A DNA stretch of 64,000 nt from Maritimibacter alkaliphilus HTCC2654 (GTDB lineage Bacteria > Pseudomonadota > Alphaproteobacteria > Rhodobacterales > Rhodobacteraceae): positions 3,769,906-3,833,905 of the forward strand of contig NZ_CH902578.1 in the NCBI RefSeq assembly GCF_000152805.1. The letters are read 5' to 3'. Both the position numbers and the translations under genes were made by a program. Shown piece by piece: positions 33,385-41,755 of this stretch. Each line of letters begins with the position of its first letter. Within the stretch, counting starts at the first letter, position 1. The notes under the pieces are model-generated. The model was not told where the DNA came from. It made no database searches and saw only the letters and a program-made list of their open reading frames with translations.

Positions 33385-34038
33385 ATGTGCGGGCGCATGG
33401 CCAACACGTTGCCGCATGACGCGGTGGCCAAGCTTTTCGACGCCGTGCCGGCGAACGCGCTGCCGCAACTGCCCGATTACAACATCTGCCCGACGCAGGA
33501 CGTGGCCGTGGTCACGCAGGAGGAGGGCCGGCGCTATCGCCCGATGCGCTGGGGCTTCGTGCCGGTCTGGTACAAGAAGCTGAACGATGGGCCGCTTCTC
33601 ATCAACGCGCGGTCCGAGACGGTGGCGGAGAAACCCGCGTTTCGCAAAGCGGTGCGGGAGCGGCGCTGTCTGGTGCCGGTCTCGGGGTTCTACGAATGGT
33701 ATCGCGAGGGCGACGAGAAGCTGCCGCATTACTTCCACCGCGCGGATGGCGAACCGCTCGTCATGGCCGGGATCTGGCAGGAGTGGGGGGAGGACGGTCT
33801 GCCCACGCTCGCCGTGCTCACCACAGAGGCGAACGCGCTGATGGCGCCGATCCACAATCGGATTCCGGTGGTGATCGAACGGGACGACTGGGGCAAGTGG
33901 CTGGGCGAAGAGGGGCACGGGGCCGCGACGCTCATGCAGGCGCCGGGCGAGGATGTGCTGACCTATCACCGCGTGGACAAGGCCGTGAACTCGAACCGCG
34001 CCTCGGGGCCCGCGCTGATCGAACCACTGGCCGCGTGA
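33385..34038 (+). CDS. SOS response-associated peptidase (SRAP/HMCES/YedK family)
   Basis: A 217-residue SRAP protein that shields abasic sites in single-stranded DNA by forming a covalent thiazolidine link through Cys2. The catalytic residues are present: MCGRM (Cys2 after Met removal), LLINARSETVAEKPAF (Asn), LVPVSGFYEWYR (Glu) and LMAPIHNRIPVV (His). The name comes from genomic links to SOS genes; no LexA box lies before this gene or its DUF1992 partner. Length is normal. Confidence 0.94.
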   Translation: MCGRMANTLPHDAVAKLFDAVPANALPQLPDYNICPTQDVAVVTQEEGRRYRPMRWGFVPVWYKKLNDGPLLINARSETVAEKPAFRKAVRERRCLVPVSGFYEWYREGDEKLPHYFHRADGEPLVMAGIWQEWGEDGLPTLAVLTTEANALMAPIHNRIPVVIERDDWGKWLGEEGHGAATLMQAPGEDVLTYHRVDKAVNSNRASGPALIEPLAA

Positions 34039-34075
34039 CCTGACGGAGCGGGCTTGCCCCCGCGCTCTTAGATAT

Positions 34076-34137
34076 GAGGGGTGAACCCCTCAAACACCCC
34101 GTTTATCGTTGAGGGGTAAACCCCTCAAACACCCCGT
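34076..34137. repeat. Two 27-bp direct repeats, each a short hairpin
   Basis: Units at 34076-34102 and 34111-34137 differ at a single base. Each holds GAGGGGT-(A/G)AA-CCCCTC, a hairpin, followed by AAACACCCCGT. They adjoin repeat copy D and fill the space between the SRAP and puuB stop codons, so they may act together with it as a compound gene-end element. Confidence 0.8.
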
Positions 34138-34189
34138 GCGAGAGGGCCAGCCCTCTCGCGCTCTCCCGAGGTTTTCTGAAACAGAGAAG
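34138..34189 (-). repeat. Gene-end hairpin repeat, copy D
   Basis: On the minus strand it begins directly after the puuB stop: CTTCTCTGTTTCAGAAAACC, TCGGGAGAGC and then GCGAGAGGGC-TG-GCCCTCTCGC (34138-34159), a 10-bp stem. The stem sequence is entirely different in its outer half from copies A, C and E but remains fully paired, which is evidence that the structure is selected. Confidence 0.8.
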
Positions 34190-34190
34190 A

Positions 34191-35501
34191 TTAGAGCGCG
34201 TCGCGGATCGCGGCGAACGGGTAGCCGAGGCGCAGGATGTTGCGGCGCAGGGGGGCGAGCGGGAAGGGGGTGAGGTGCGTGCGCATCGGTGCCGGGCGGA
34301 TGTCGTCGCCCAGCATGAGGCGCGCGGCGGCGTGGCCGGACCATGTGCCCATCGCGACGCCGTTGCCGTGGTAGGCCATCGCGGCAATGGCGCTGGGATC
34401 GCCGCCGATTTCGGTGACGTGGGGCAGAAGATCGCGGGAATAGGCGAGGAGGCCGGACCACGTATAGGGAATGTCGACATGGCGCCAAGCGGGGAACATG
34501 GCGTGGAAATGGGCGAGCAGGCGGCGGGTGGTGCGGGCCTCGGCGCGGGCTGTGGCGCGGATGCCGCCGCGCATTCCGAACAGAAAGCGCCCGTCGGGCA
34601 TCAGCCGGAAATAGTGGAGCAGACTGCGCGCGTCATAGGCCATCAGGTCCGAGGTCCAACCCTGCGCCGCCTGTTCGTCGTGGGTAAGGGGGCGTGTGAC
34701 GAGGACGTTGGACTGGATCGGCAGGACGGGGGCGCGCAGCGGGCCGAGCCGTTCCGGCGTGTAGCCGTTGGTCGCGACGAGGATACGATTGGCGGTGAGG
34801 GTGCCGGCGGGCGTGCTCAGACGCCAGCGGTCCCCGGACTTGTCGAGGTTCTGGACCGGGCTTTGGCCGTAAATCCGTGCCCCCGCCGCGCGGGCGGCGT
34901 GGGCGAGGCCGGTGACATAGGCCCCGGCGTCGAGGCCGAAGCCCTTGCGCAGGTGAAGGCCCGCGTGAAAGCCGGGGCCGCCGAGACCGCGCGCGTCGAG
35001 GTCCGCTTTCGAAAGCACTTGGGCGGGCAGACCCTGCGCCTCGCAGGCGCGGGCCTCGTCCGCGAAGGACTTGGCCGCGCGGGCGGAGTGGGCCAGCAGC
35101 ACCTCGCCATCCGAATGGCGCTGGACGTCGAGGGCGTGCCGTTCGATCAGGGCCGAGACGTGGTCGATGGCCGCGGGTTGCGTCTCGAGAAACCTTTGGG
35201 CGCCATCGGTCCCGAACCGTTTCGTCAGCATCGCGTCGGGCAGGGCCGTGCCGCCGATGCAGCAGAACCCGCCGTTGCGCCCCGACGCGCCCCAACCGGG
35301 CACCTGTGCTTCGAGGACCGTGACGCAAACGCCCGCCTCGGCCAGCGTGAGGGCGGCCGACAGGCCCGTGAAGCCCGCGCCGATGATCGCCACATCCGCC
35401 GCGCCCTCGCCCGAGAAACCCGGCCAGTCGCGGTCGATCCCCCATGCGCACTTCGCGCGGGGCGCTTCGGTATAGGCCCGCGCTTCGTAGAGGTGGCTCA
35501 C
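34191..35501 (-). CDS. puuB: Gamma-glutamylputrescine oxidase-like FAD enzyme (first PuuB)
   Basis: A 436-residue FAD-dependent amine oxidoreductase (DAO family). The dinucleotide motif is AADVAIIGAGFTGLSAALTLAEAG, with the covalent-FAD-type segment GWGASGRNGGFCCIGG after it. The end MAYHGNGVAMGTWSGHAAARLML closes the FAD site. In the Puu pathway it oxidises gamma-glutamylputrescine to the aldehyde. The GTG at 35501 overlaps the puuA stop (GTGA), placing it last in the pot-puu operon. Symbol assigned from context and family. Confidence 0.85.
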   Translation of the reverse strand: MSHLYEARAYTEAPRAKCAWGIDRDWPGFSGEGAADVAIIGAGFTGLSAALTLAEAGVCVTVLEAQVPGWGASGRNGGFCCIGGTALPDAMLTKRFGTDGAQRFLETQPAAIDHVSALIERHALDVQRHSDGEVLLAHSARAAKSFADEARACEAQGLPAQVLSKADLDARGLGGPGFHAGLHLRKGFGLDAGAYVTGLAHAARAAGARIYGQSPVQNLDKSGDRWRLSTPAGTLTANRILVATNGYTPERLGPLRAPVLPIQSNVLVTRPLTHDEQAAQGWTSDLMAYDARSLLHYFRLMPDGRFLFGMRGGIRATARAEARTTRRLLAHFHAMFPAWRHVDIPYTWSGLLAYSRDLLPHVTEIGGDPSAIAAMAYHGNGVAMGTWSGHAAARLMLGDDIRPAPMRTHLTPFPLAPLRRNILRLGYPFAAIRDAL

Positions 35502-36853
35502 AACCGCCCGAGATAGGTGCGGTATTCGATCTGGCTGATCGCGGTGGTGAGCTGCGAAATCTCGTCCCGGCGCACGGCGGCGTAGATGTCGCGGTAACCC
35601 GGCAGAAACATCTCGTCCGCCACATCGCTTTCCGCGAAGCATTCGACGGCAGTGTACCAGTCCGATGTCAGCGGGTCCGAGAACTGGCCGTTCTGTTCGT
35701 CGAGCGGGGCGGGGAGCGGCAGGTCCGGGTGGTCGAGACCGTAGAGCATCCCGCCGAGCACGCCCGCGACGACGAGATAGGGGTTCGCATCCGCGCCCGC
35801 GATCCTGTGTTCGAGCCGCGCGCCGGGGCCTTCGACCTCGGGCAGGCGGACGGCGGCGGCGCGGTTGTCCATGCCCCAGTCGGGCGTGTGCGGCGCGAAG
35901 CTGCCGGGCTGGAAGCGGCGGTAGCTGTTCATATGCGGCGCGAAAATCGCCTGAAGGTCGTCCATCGTGTCGAGCACGCCGGCGACGGCCTGTTTCAATA
36001 GCGGCGAGGGGTCTTCGGTGCCCGCGTCGAAGATGTTCTTGCCGTCCGTGTCCACGACCGAGACGTGCACGTGCATCCCGTTGCCGGGGTAGTCGGCATA
36101 GGGTTTCGCCATGAAGGTGGCCGACATGCCGTGCTTGCGGGCCACCCCGCGCACGAGGCGGCGGAAATAGAGCGCGTCGTCGGCGGCGGCCATGACGTTG
36201 TCGGTGTGGTGGAAGTTCACCTCGAACTGGCCGGGGCCGTATTCCGCGATGAGCGTATCCGGGGTCATCCCCTGATCCCACGCCGCGTCGAGAATGTCGT
36301 CGAGGATCGCCTGCGTCCGGTCGAGCACGTCGAGGTCGAAGTTCTGCGCGGTGGGCGAACGGTCCGGCGGGATCGGCGCGTCGTTCATGTCTTCGCGCGG
36401 CTTGTAGAGGTAGAATTCAAGTTCGGTCGCGACCACGGGCTTCAGACCACGCGCGGCGTAGCGTTCCAGCACGTTTTCAAGCTGACGGCGCGGGGAATAG
36501 GGCGCGACCTCATCGTTCTCGTCATGCATTTCGCACAGCACCTGCGCCACGCTGCCGCCCGAGGCCGAGGCCCACGGGACCGGGCGCAGCGACCCGGGAA
36601 CCGGGAAGAGGTGCCCGTCGGGGTCGCCGATGGCGATGCCGAGGCCGGTGTCCTCAACCTCTTCGCCCAGAATGTTGGGCGCATAGGTCGACAGCGGCAT
36701 CCGCACGCCGCCCTTGGCCAGCTTTTCCTCGTCGTCGCCGGGCAGCCATTTGCCACGCAGGATCGCGTTGATGTCGCACATCATCAGTTCGACGCGTTCA
36801 GGGCGCCCGTGCTCGGCGCAGAAGGCCGCGTATTCGTCGAGGAAGTCTTTCAT
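35498..36853 (-). CDS. puuA: Gamma-glutamylputrescine synthetase (glutamine synthetase family)
   Basis: A 451-residue member of the glutamine synthetase family. The catalytic domain shows VATELEFYLYKPRE, IAEYGPGQFEVNFHHTDNVMAAAD, YPGNGMHVHVSV and ADANPYLVVAGVLGGMLYG. The short N-terminal domain and lack of an adenylylation tyrosine motif fit the PuuA group rather than GlnA. It joins glutamate to putrescine at ATP cost. Placed between the permease gene potI (TGATG overlap) and puuB (GTGA overlap), so uptake and first catabolic steps are made together. Confidence 0.88.
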   Translation of the reverse strand: MKDFLDEYAAFCAEHGRPERVELMMCDINAILRGKWLPGDDEEKLAKGGVRMPLSTYAPNILGEEVEDTGLGIAIGDPDGHLFPVPGSLRPVPWASASGGSVAQVLCEMHDENDEVAPYSPRRQLENVLERYAARGLKPVVATELEFYLYKPREDMNDAPIPPDRSPTAQNFDLDVLDRTQAILDDILDAAWDQGMTPDTLIAEYGPGQFEVNFHHTDNVMAAADDALYFRRLVRGVARKHGMSATFMAKPYADYPGNGMHVHVSVVDTDGKNIFDAGTEDPSPLLKQAVAGVLDTMDDLQAIFAPHMNSYRRFQPGSFAPHTPDWGMDNRAAAVRLPEVEGPGARLEHRIAGADANPYLVVAGVLGGMLYGLDHPDLPLPAPLDEQNGQFSDPLTSDWYTAVECFAESDVADEMFLPGYRDIYAAVRRDEISQLTTAISQIEYRTYLGRL

Positions 36854-37662
36854 CACATCACTGCGTTTTCTTCGCGCTTGCGGCGGACCACCGCGCGTTT
36901 GGTCGAGATCGAGAAGGTGATCACGCCGATTGTTACGAACCCGATCAGGATCGAGGAGAGCGCGTTGATCTCCGGGCTGACGCCCAGCCGCACGGCCGAG
37001 AAAATCTTGATCGGAAGGGTCGTGGAGGACGGACCCGAGGTGAACGAGGCGATCACGAGGTCGTCCAGAGACAGGGTGAAGCCAAGCAGCCAACCGGATA
37101 CCACCGCCGGTGCGATGATCGGAAGCGTTACGCTGCGGAAGGCGTCCCATGGCGTACAGCCGAGGTCGAGCGCGGCCTCCTCCAGCGAGCGGTCGAAGCT
37201 GACGAGGCGGGAGGATACGACGACGGCCACGTAACACATGGCGAAGGTCGTGTGGGCGAGGATGATGGTGAGCATCCCCCGGTCGAGCCCGACGGCGATG
37301 AAGAGCAGCAGGAGCGACAGGCCCAAGATCACGTCGGGCATGACGAGCGGGGCATAGATCATGCCGGAGAACAGCGTCTTGCCGAAGAACTTGCCGCCGC
37401 GCACCAGCACGTAAGCCGCCGCCGTGCCGAGGATCGTGGCCAACGTCGACGAAAACACCGCGACGCGCAGGGTCACCCATGCCGCGTCGAGGAAGGCCTC
37501 GTTGCGGAACAACTCGCCGTACCACTTGGTCGAGAAGCCCGCCCAGACCGTCACCAGTTTGGACTCGTTGAACGAATAGACCACGAGGATGATCATGGGC
37601 ATGTAGAGGAACGCGAAGCCGATGGTCAGGGAGGTCGCGTTGAACCAGCTCAGACGTCTCAT
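36853..37662 (-). CDS. potI: Putrescine ABC transporter permease PotI
   Basis: A 269-residue inner-membrane permease with six hydrophobic segments. The binding-protein-dependent transport loop is EEAALDLGCTPWDAFRSVTLPIIAP, contacting the ATPase. FNESKLVTVWAGFSTKWYGELF near the N-terminus is typical of the PotC/PotI type. Its ATG (37662) overlaps the end of potH, and its stop overlaps the puuA start. Confidence 0.92.
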   Translation of the reverse strand: MRRLSWFNATSLTIGFAFLYMPMIILVVYSFNESKLVTVWAGFSTKWYGELFRNEAFLDAAWVTLRVAVFSSTLATILGTAAAYVLVRGGKFFGKTLFSGMIYAPLVMPDVILGLSLLLLFIAVGLDRGMLTIILAHTTFAMCYVAVVVSSRLVSFDRSLEEAALDLGCTPWDAFRSVTLPIIAPAVVSGWLLGFTLSLDDLVIASFTSGPSSTTLPIKIFSAVRLGVSPEINALSSILIGFVTIGVITFSISTKRAVVRRKREENAVM

Positions 37663-38549
37663 CCCTCGGCCTCCCGCTGTTTCTCCTCGTTGCGCTGGAA
37701 CAGCACGATGGGGATCACGAGGATGGCGAGCAGGATCACCGCCACCGCCGAGGCCACGGGCCAGTCGCGGTTTGAGAAGAACTCCTCCCACAGCACCTTG
37801 CCGATCATCAGGGTCTGCGAGCCGCCCAGCAGCGCCGGGATCACGAATTCGCCCATGACCGGGATGAAGACGAGGAAACAGCCCGCGATGATGCCATTGC
37901 GCGACAGCGGGAAGGTGACGAGCCAGAAGGCCTGAAACCGGGTGCAGCCAAGGTCTTCGGCGGCTTCCAGAAGCGATCCGTCGAGCTTTTCCAGCGCCGA
38001 ATACAGCGGGAGCACCATGAAAGGCAGGTATGTATAGACGATGCCGATATAGACCGCGGTGGGCGTGTTCAGGATCGTGAGTGGTTCGTCGATCACCCGG
38101 ATCAGCATCAGGAACTGATTCAGCAGCCCCTCGTTGGCGAGGATCGCTTTCCACGAATAGACGCGGATCAGGAAGGACGACCAGAACGGCAGGATGACCA
38201 GCATCATCAGCGTCGGGCGCCATTCGTCGGGCGCGCGGGCCATGCCGTAGGCCAGCGGGTAGGCGACGCAGAGCGTGAGGAAGGTCGACAGGAGCGCGAT
38301 GCGCAAGGACGACAGGTAGGCTTTCCAGTAAAGGTCGTCGGTCGTCAGGAACTTGAAATTGTCGAGGTCGAGTTGCGACAGGAAATCCTTGATCCCCGCC
38401 CATCCCTGACTGAGGTCGAGGTTCGGGGTATAGGGCGGGATCGCAAGGGCGATATCAGACAGGCTGATCTTGATGACGATCAGGAACGGCACCAGAAACA
38501 GCGCGATCAGCCACGAATAGGGCAGGAGGATGAGCGCAGCGCGTCTCAT
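37659..38549 (-). CDS. potH: Putrescine ABC transporter permease PotH
   Basis: A 296-residue inner-membrane permease of the PotB/PotH type with six hydrophobic segments. The coupling loop reads LLEAAEDLGCTRFQAFWLVTFPLS, and VIPALLGGSQTLMIGKVLWEEFF is the usual end region. The ATG at 38549 overlaps the potG stop (ATGA). It forms the translocation channel with PotI. Confidence 0.92.
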   Translation of the reverse strand: MRRAALILLPYSWLIALFLVPFLIVIKISLSDIALAIPPYTPNLDLSQGWAGIKDFLSQLDLDNFKFLTTDDLYWKAYLSSLRIALLSTFLTLCVAYPLAYGMARAPDEWRPTLMMLVILPFWSSFLIRVYSWKAILANEGLLNQFLMLIRVIDEPLTILNTPTAVYIGIVYTYLPFMVLPLYSALEKLDGSLLEAAEDLGCTRFQAFWLVTFPLSRNGIIAGCFLVFIPVMGEFVIPALLGGSQTLMIGKVLWEEFFSNRDWPVASAVAVILLAILVIPIVLFQRNEEKQREAEG

Positions 38550-39697
38550 TCCGACAGCACCACGCCCGCCGACGACCGAAAGCCGAGCCAGACCGTATCT
38601 TCCCACGTGTAGTCGCGACGCGATATGCGGCTGGCGTTGGTCATGGTCGCCTTGACCATCTGACCCCCCGGCAATTCCACGTGATAGGTCGACAGGTTGC
38701 CCAGATAGCCGATGTCGATGATCTTGCCCTGCATCGCGTTGGCGCGGTCTTCGGGCGGGTCTTGTGTCACGACGATCTTCTCGGGCCGGATCGCGAAGGT
38801 GACCTTGGCCCCCTCGGCAATCTCATGTTCGCATTCCGTCACTTTGATCGGGTCGACGCCCTCGGCATAGGTGATTTCGTAAGCATGCTCACCTGTTTTG
38901 GCGGCCGTGCCTTCGATCAGGTTCACGTCACCGATAAAGTCGGCGACATAGACCGAATTCGGGGTTTCATAGATCGCGGGCGGCGTATCAACCTGCTTGA
39001 TGACGCCCGCGTCCATCACGGCCACGCGGGAGGCGACCGTCATCGCCTCTTCCTGATCGTGGGTCACGATGACGAAGGTGGTGCCGGTCTTTTCCTGAAT
39101 ATCCATAAGCTCGAACTGCGTCTCTTCGCGCAGCTTCTTGTCGAGCGCACCCAAGGGCTCGTCGAGGAGCAGAAGCTTGGGCGCTTTGGCGAGCGAGCGG
39201 GCCAGCGCCACGCGTTGCCGTTGACCGCCGGAAATCTGGTGCGGCTTGCGCTTGGCGAAGCGTTCAAGCCGGGTAAGTCGCAGCATCTCGTTTACGCGGT
39301 CCGGGATCTGCTCTTTCGGCATGTCCGATCGTTTCAGGCCGAAGGCGATATTGTCGTAAACGGACAAGTGCGGGAACAGCGCGTAGCTTTGGAACATCAT
39401 GTTCACGGCGCGCAGGTTCGGGGGCACGTTCGCCATGTCCTGACCGCCGATCTCGATCCTGCCTTCGGTCGGGTTCTCGAAGCCCGCGAGCATCCGCATC
39501 ATCGTGGTCTTGCCGCAGCCCGAGGGTCCGAGCAGCGCGAAGAACTCACGCTCGTAGATGTCGAGTGTCAGGTCGTCGATCGCGGTGAAGTCGCCGAAGC
39601 GTTTCGTGACGTTCCTGAACCGGATCAGCGGCACGGCGTCCGGGTCGGTCCACGGCGCGAACACGGTCGTGTTCGGCTTGCTGTTAGGTTCGGCCAT
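38546..39697 (-). CDS. potG: Putrescine ABC transporter ATP-binding protein PotG
   Basis: A 383-residue ATPase. Walker A is LLGPSGCGKTTMMRML, the signature motif HQISGGQRQRVALARSL, and Walker B LLLLDEPLGALD, followed by the H-loop ITHD-equivalent VIVTHDQEEAM. A C-terminal TOBE domain (about 290-383) is typical of the polyamine/PotA group. It powers PotH-PotI. It lies 63 bp after potF, with a hairpin in between. Confidence 0.95.
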   Translation of the reverse strand: MAEPNSKPNTTVFAPWTDPDAVPLIRFRNVTKRFGDFTAIDDLTLDIYEREFFALLGPSGCGKTTMMRMLAGFENPTEGRIEIGGQDMANVPPNLRAVNMMFQSYALFPHLSVYDNIAFGLKRSDMPKEQIPDRVNEMLRLTRLERFAKRKPHQISGGQRQRVALARSLAKAPKLLLLDEPLGALDKKLREETQFELMDIQEKTGTTFVIVTHDQEEAMTVASRVAVMDAGVIKQVDTPPAIYETPNSVYVADFIGDVNLIEGTAAKTGEHAYEITYAEGVDPIKVTECEHEIAEGAKVTFAIRPEKIVVTQDPPEDRANAMQGKIIDIGYLGNLSTYHVELPGGQMVKATMTNASRISRRDYTWEDTVWLGFRSSAGVVLSE

Positions 39698-39722
39698 CTG
39701 TCCCCCGAGGCAGAAAGGAAAA

Positions 39723-39750
39723 CCCCCCGCGCTCTTGGTGGCGCGGGGGG
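39723..39750 (-). terminator. Intercistronic hairpin between potF and potG
   Basis: CCCCCCGCGC (39723-39732) and GCGCGGGGGG (39741-39750) form a perfect 10-bp stem with an eight-base loop. On the minus strand TTTTCC follows. Placed right after potF, it looks like an attenuating hairpin that stabilises the binding-protein message and lowers transcription of the transporter and puu genes, as is common after genes for periplasmic binding proteins. Confidence 0.75.
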
Positions 39751-39760
39751 CAGGTCAGGC

Positions 39761-40846
39761 TCAGGTGCCCGACTTGATCTTGGTCCAGAGGCGCGTCACG
39801 ACCCGCTGCACATCCGCCGGATAGGGCGTCGTGGTGAACAGGTTGTCCAGCGTCTCTTCGCTCGGGTAGATCGCCGGATCGCCGATCACGTCTTCGAGCA
39901 GGAACTCCTGCGACGCCTTGTTGCCGTTGGCGTAGTAGACGTAGTTCGACGCGGCGGCCATGTTCTGCGCGTCCATGATGAAGTTCAGGAACTTGTGCGC
40001 GCCTTCCGGGTTCGGGGCGTCGACCGGAATGGCCATCTGGTCGAACCACATCTGGGCGCCTTCCTTCGGCACGACGTATTCGATCACGTTGCCATTGTCG
40101 GCTTCGGCGGCGCGGTCGCGAGCCTGAAGGATATCGCCCGACCAGCCGACGGCCACGCAGATGTCACCGTTGGCCAACGCTTCGATGTACTCGGACGAAT
40201 GGAACTTCTGGATGTAGGGCGCGATGCCCGAATAGACCTCTTCGACCTTGGCGATCACGTCGGGGTCGTGGCTGTCGGGGTCTTCGCCGATGTAGTTCAA
40301 GGCCGCCGGGATCATTTCGGCGGGCGCGTCGAGGAAGTGAACGCCGCATTCGGCGAGTTTTTCCATGTTCGCGGGGTCGAAGACGAGCGCCCAGCTATCG
40401 GTCGGGGCGTCGTCGCCCAGAACCTCGGCCACCTTGCCGGTGTTGATGCCGATGCCGGTGGTGCCCCACATGTAGTTGATCGCGTATTCGCCGCCGGGGT
40501 CGTACTTGTCGGTCCGGGTCGAAACCACGTCCCACATGTTCTCGATGTTGGGCAGTTGTGCCTTGTCAAGCTTCTGGAACGCGCCGGCGCTGATCTGGCG
40601 TTGAAGGAAGGTGCCGGTCGGCACCACCACGTCATAGCCGGACCCGCCCGCGAGCATCTTGGTCTCGAGCACTTCGTTCGAGTCGAACACGTCGTAGATC
40701 AGGTCGATGCCCGTCTCTTCTTCGAACTTGGTCAGAAGCTCTTCGTCGATATAGTCCGACCAGTTGTAGACCCGCACCTCTTCGGCCATCGCGCTCCCTG
40801 CGATCAGCGCGAAGCTGGCGGTCATGGTCACCCATGTGGTTTTCAT
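39761..40846 (-). CDS. potF: Putrescine-binding periplasmic protein PotF
   Basis: A 361-residue solute-binding protein of the PotD/PotF family. The signal peptide MKTTWVTMTASFALIAGSAMA precedes EEVRVYNWSDYIDEELLTKFEEETG, the classic PotD/F start. SGYDVVVPTGTFLQRQI, YAINYMWGTTGIGINTGKV and VGWSGDILQARDRA line the ligand cleft. ATG at 40846 with GGGAG upstream. First gene of the pot-puu operon. Putrescine is preferred over spermidine by gene context (puuA/puuB). Confidence 0.92.
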   Translation of the reverse strand: MKTTWVTMTASFALIAGSAMAEEVRVYNWSDYIDEELLTKFEEETGIDLIYDVFDSNEVLETKMLAGGSGYDVVVPTGTFLQRQISAGAFQKLDKAQLPNIENMWDVVSTRTDKYDPGGEYAINYMWGTTGIGINTGKVAEVLGDDAPTDSWALVFDPANMEKLAECGVHFLDAPAEMIPAALNYIGEDPDSHDPDVIAKVEEVYSGIAPYIQKFHSSEYIEALANGDICVAVGWSGDILQARDRAAEADNGNVIEYVVPKEGAQMWFDQMAIPVDAPNPEGAHKFLNFIMDAQNMAAASNYVYYANGNKASQEFLLEDVIGDPAIYPSEETLDNLFTTTPYPADVQRVVTRLWTKIKSGT

Positions 40847-40887
40847 TTTCGTCTCCCTTGTTGGACTCTGGTCCGATTTTCGCGTTA

Positions 40888-40897
40888 TTTGATCAAA
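40888..40897. promoter_or_regulatory. TTTGATCAAA palindrome in the potF/GntR divergent region
   Basis: A perfect 10-bp palindrome lies 42 bp before potF. A related TTTGATCA site lies before the aminotransferase gene at 41699. The natural reader is the GntR-type regulator encoded alongside. On the minus strand the site covers the likely -10 area (TTGCCG, 17 bases, TCAAAT), consistent with repression. Confidence 0.55.
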
Positions 40898-41011
40898 AGT
40901 GACTGTTGTCGGCAAGCCGGTCAAGCGCAAGCCCTTCCGGTGATCGGGGTTGAGACTATCGGCCAAGCCGCCAAACGCAATGGCCAGATGCCTGGCGCCA
41001 GAGGAATTGAT

Positions 41012-41668
41012 GTGAACGCTTCGACCGAGAAATTGCCCGACCACGAACGCGCTTACCGGGCGCTGCGCGACATGATCCTTCATGGCGAACTGGCGCCGGG
41101 GCAGGCGGTCACGATTCAGGGTCTGGTCGAAACGCTTGGTCTTGGCATGACCCCGGTGCGCGAGGCGATCCGGCGGCTGACCTCACGCGGGGCGCTGGAG
41201 TTCAAGGGCAACCGCCGCGTTTCGGTGCCGGAGATGGACGCGGCCACCTATGACGAGCTTGCCTTCGTGCGCCTGTCGGTGGAGCCGGAACTGGCGCGCC
41301 GTGCCGTTGAAAATCTGGACGACACCGCGATCCGCGAGCTTGAGGCGCTGGATGCGCGGGTCGACTATGCCATCGAACGCGGCGACGTGCGCGATTACCT
41401 CGAGGCCAATCGTTTGTTCCATACGCGGCTGTATCAAGCGTCGGGGGCGGACGTTCTGCTTCAGATATCCGAGATGCTTTGGCTGCGCTCCGGCCCGTCC
41501 TTGCGCGTCATGCTGGGGCGCGCGGGCACAGCCAACCTCCCCGATAAGCACCGCGAGGCGCTGGCGGCGATGCGGGCGGGCGATGCCGATGCCTGTGCCG
41601 AGGCGATCCGGGGCGACATCTTGCAGGGGATCAAGCAGGTGACCTCGACCCTCAGCGATGCCGGATGA
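41012..41668 (+). CDS. GntR family transcriptional regulator (FCD type)
   Basis: A 218-residue regulator. The N-terminal winged helix (AYRALRDMILHGELAPGQAVTIQGLVETLGLGMTPVREAIRRLTSRGALEF) is followed by an FCD ligand domain with YDELAFVRLSVEPELARRAVENL and FHTRLYQASGADVLLQISEMLW. The start is a GTG at 41012, seven bases after GAGG. FCD regulators bind carboxylates or amine-derived acids. Its place between the pot-puu operon and the aminotransferase gene suggests it represses both in the absence of a putrescine-derived inducer. Confidence 0.88.
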   Translation: MNASTEKLPDHERAYRALRDMILHGELAPGQAVTIQGLVETLGLGMTPVREAIRRLTSRGALEFKGNRRVSVPEMDAATYDELAFVRLSVEPELARRAVENLDDTAIRELEALDARVDYAIERGDVRDYLEANRLFHTRLYQASGADVLLQISEMLWLRSGPSLRVMLGRAGTANLPDKHREALAAMRAGDADACAEAIRGDILQGIKQVTSTLSDAG

Positions 41669-41684
41669 TGACGCGGCCTTCGCG

Positions 41685-41712
41685 TTGACAGTCCAAAATT
41701 TGATCATATTGT
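41685..41712 (+). promoter_or_regulatory. Promoter with embedded TTTGATCA operator before the aminotransferase gene
   Basis: TTGACA (41685-41690) and TATTGT (41707-41712) are 16 bases apart. The near-palindrome AATTTGATCATATT (41697-41710) fills the spacer and overlaps the -10. A repressor bound here would block RNA polymerase. The same TTTGATCA core lies in the potF promoter region. The unit is 16 bp downstream of the GntR stop and 44 bp upstream of the aminotransferase ATG. Confidence 0.6.
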
Positions 41713-41755
41713 GAACGCGACTTTTCCGACCCCCGTTCGCGAACCGGAGCACCCC

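Noticed and set aside
38681-41011. A long plus-strand frame that runs over potG and potF into the GntR gene
   Set aside because: Only the part from the GTG at 41012 shows a regulator sequence and a ribosome site. The rest is antisense to the pot genes.
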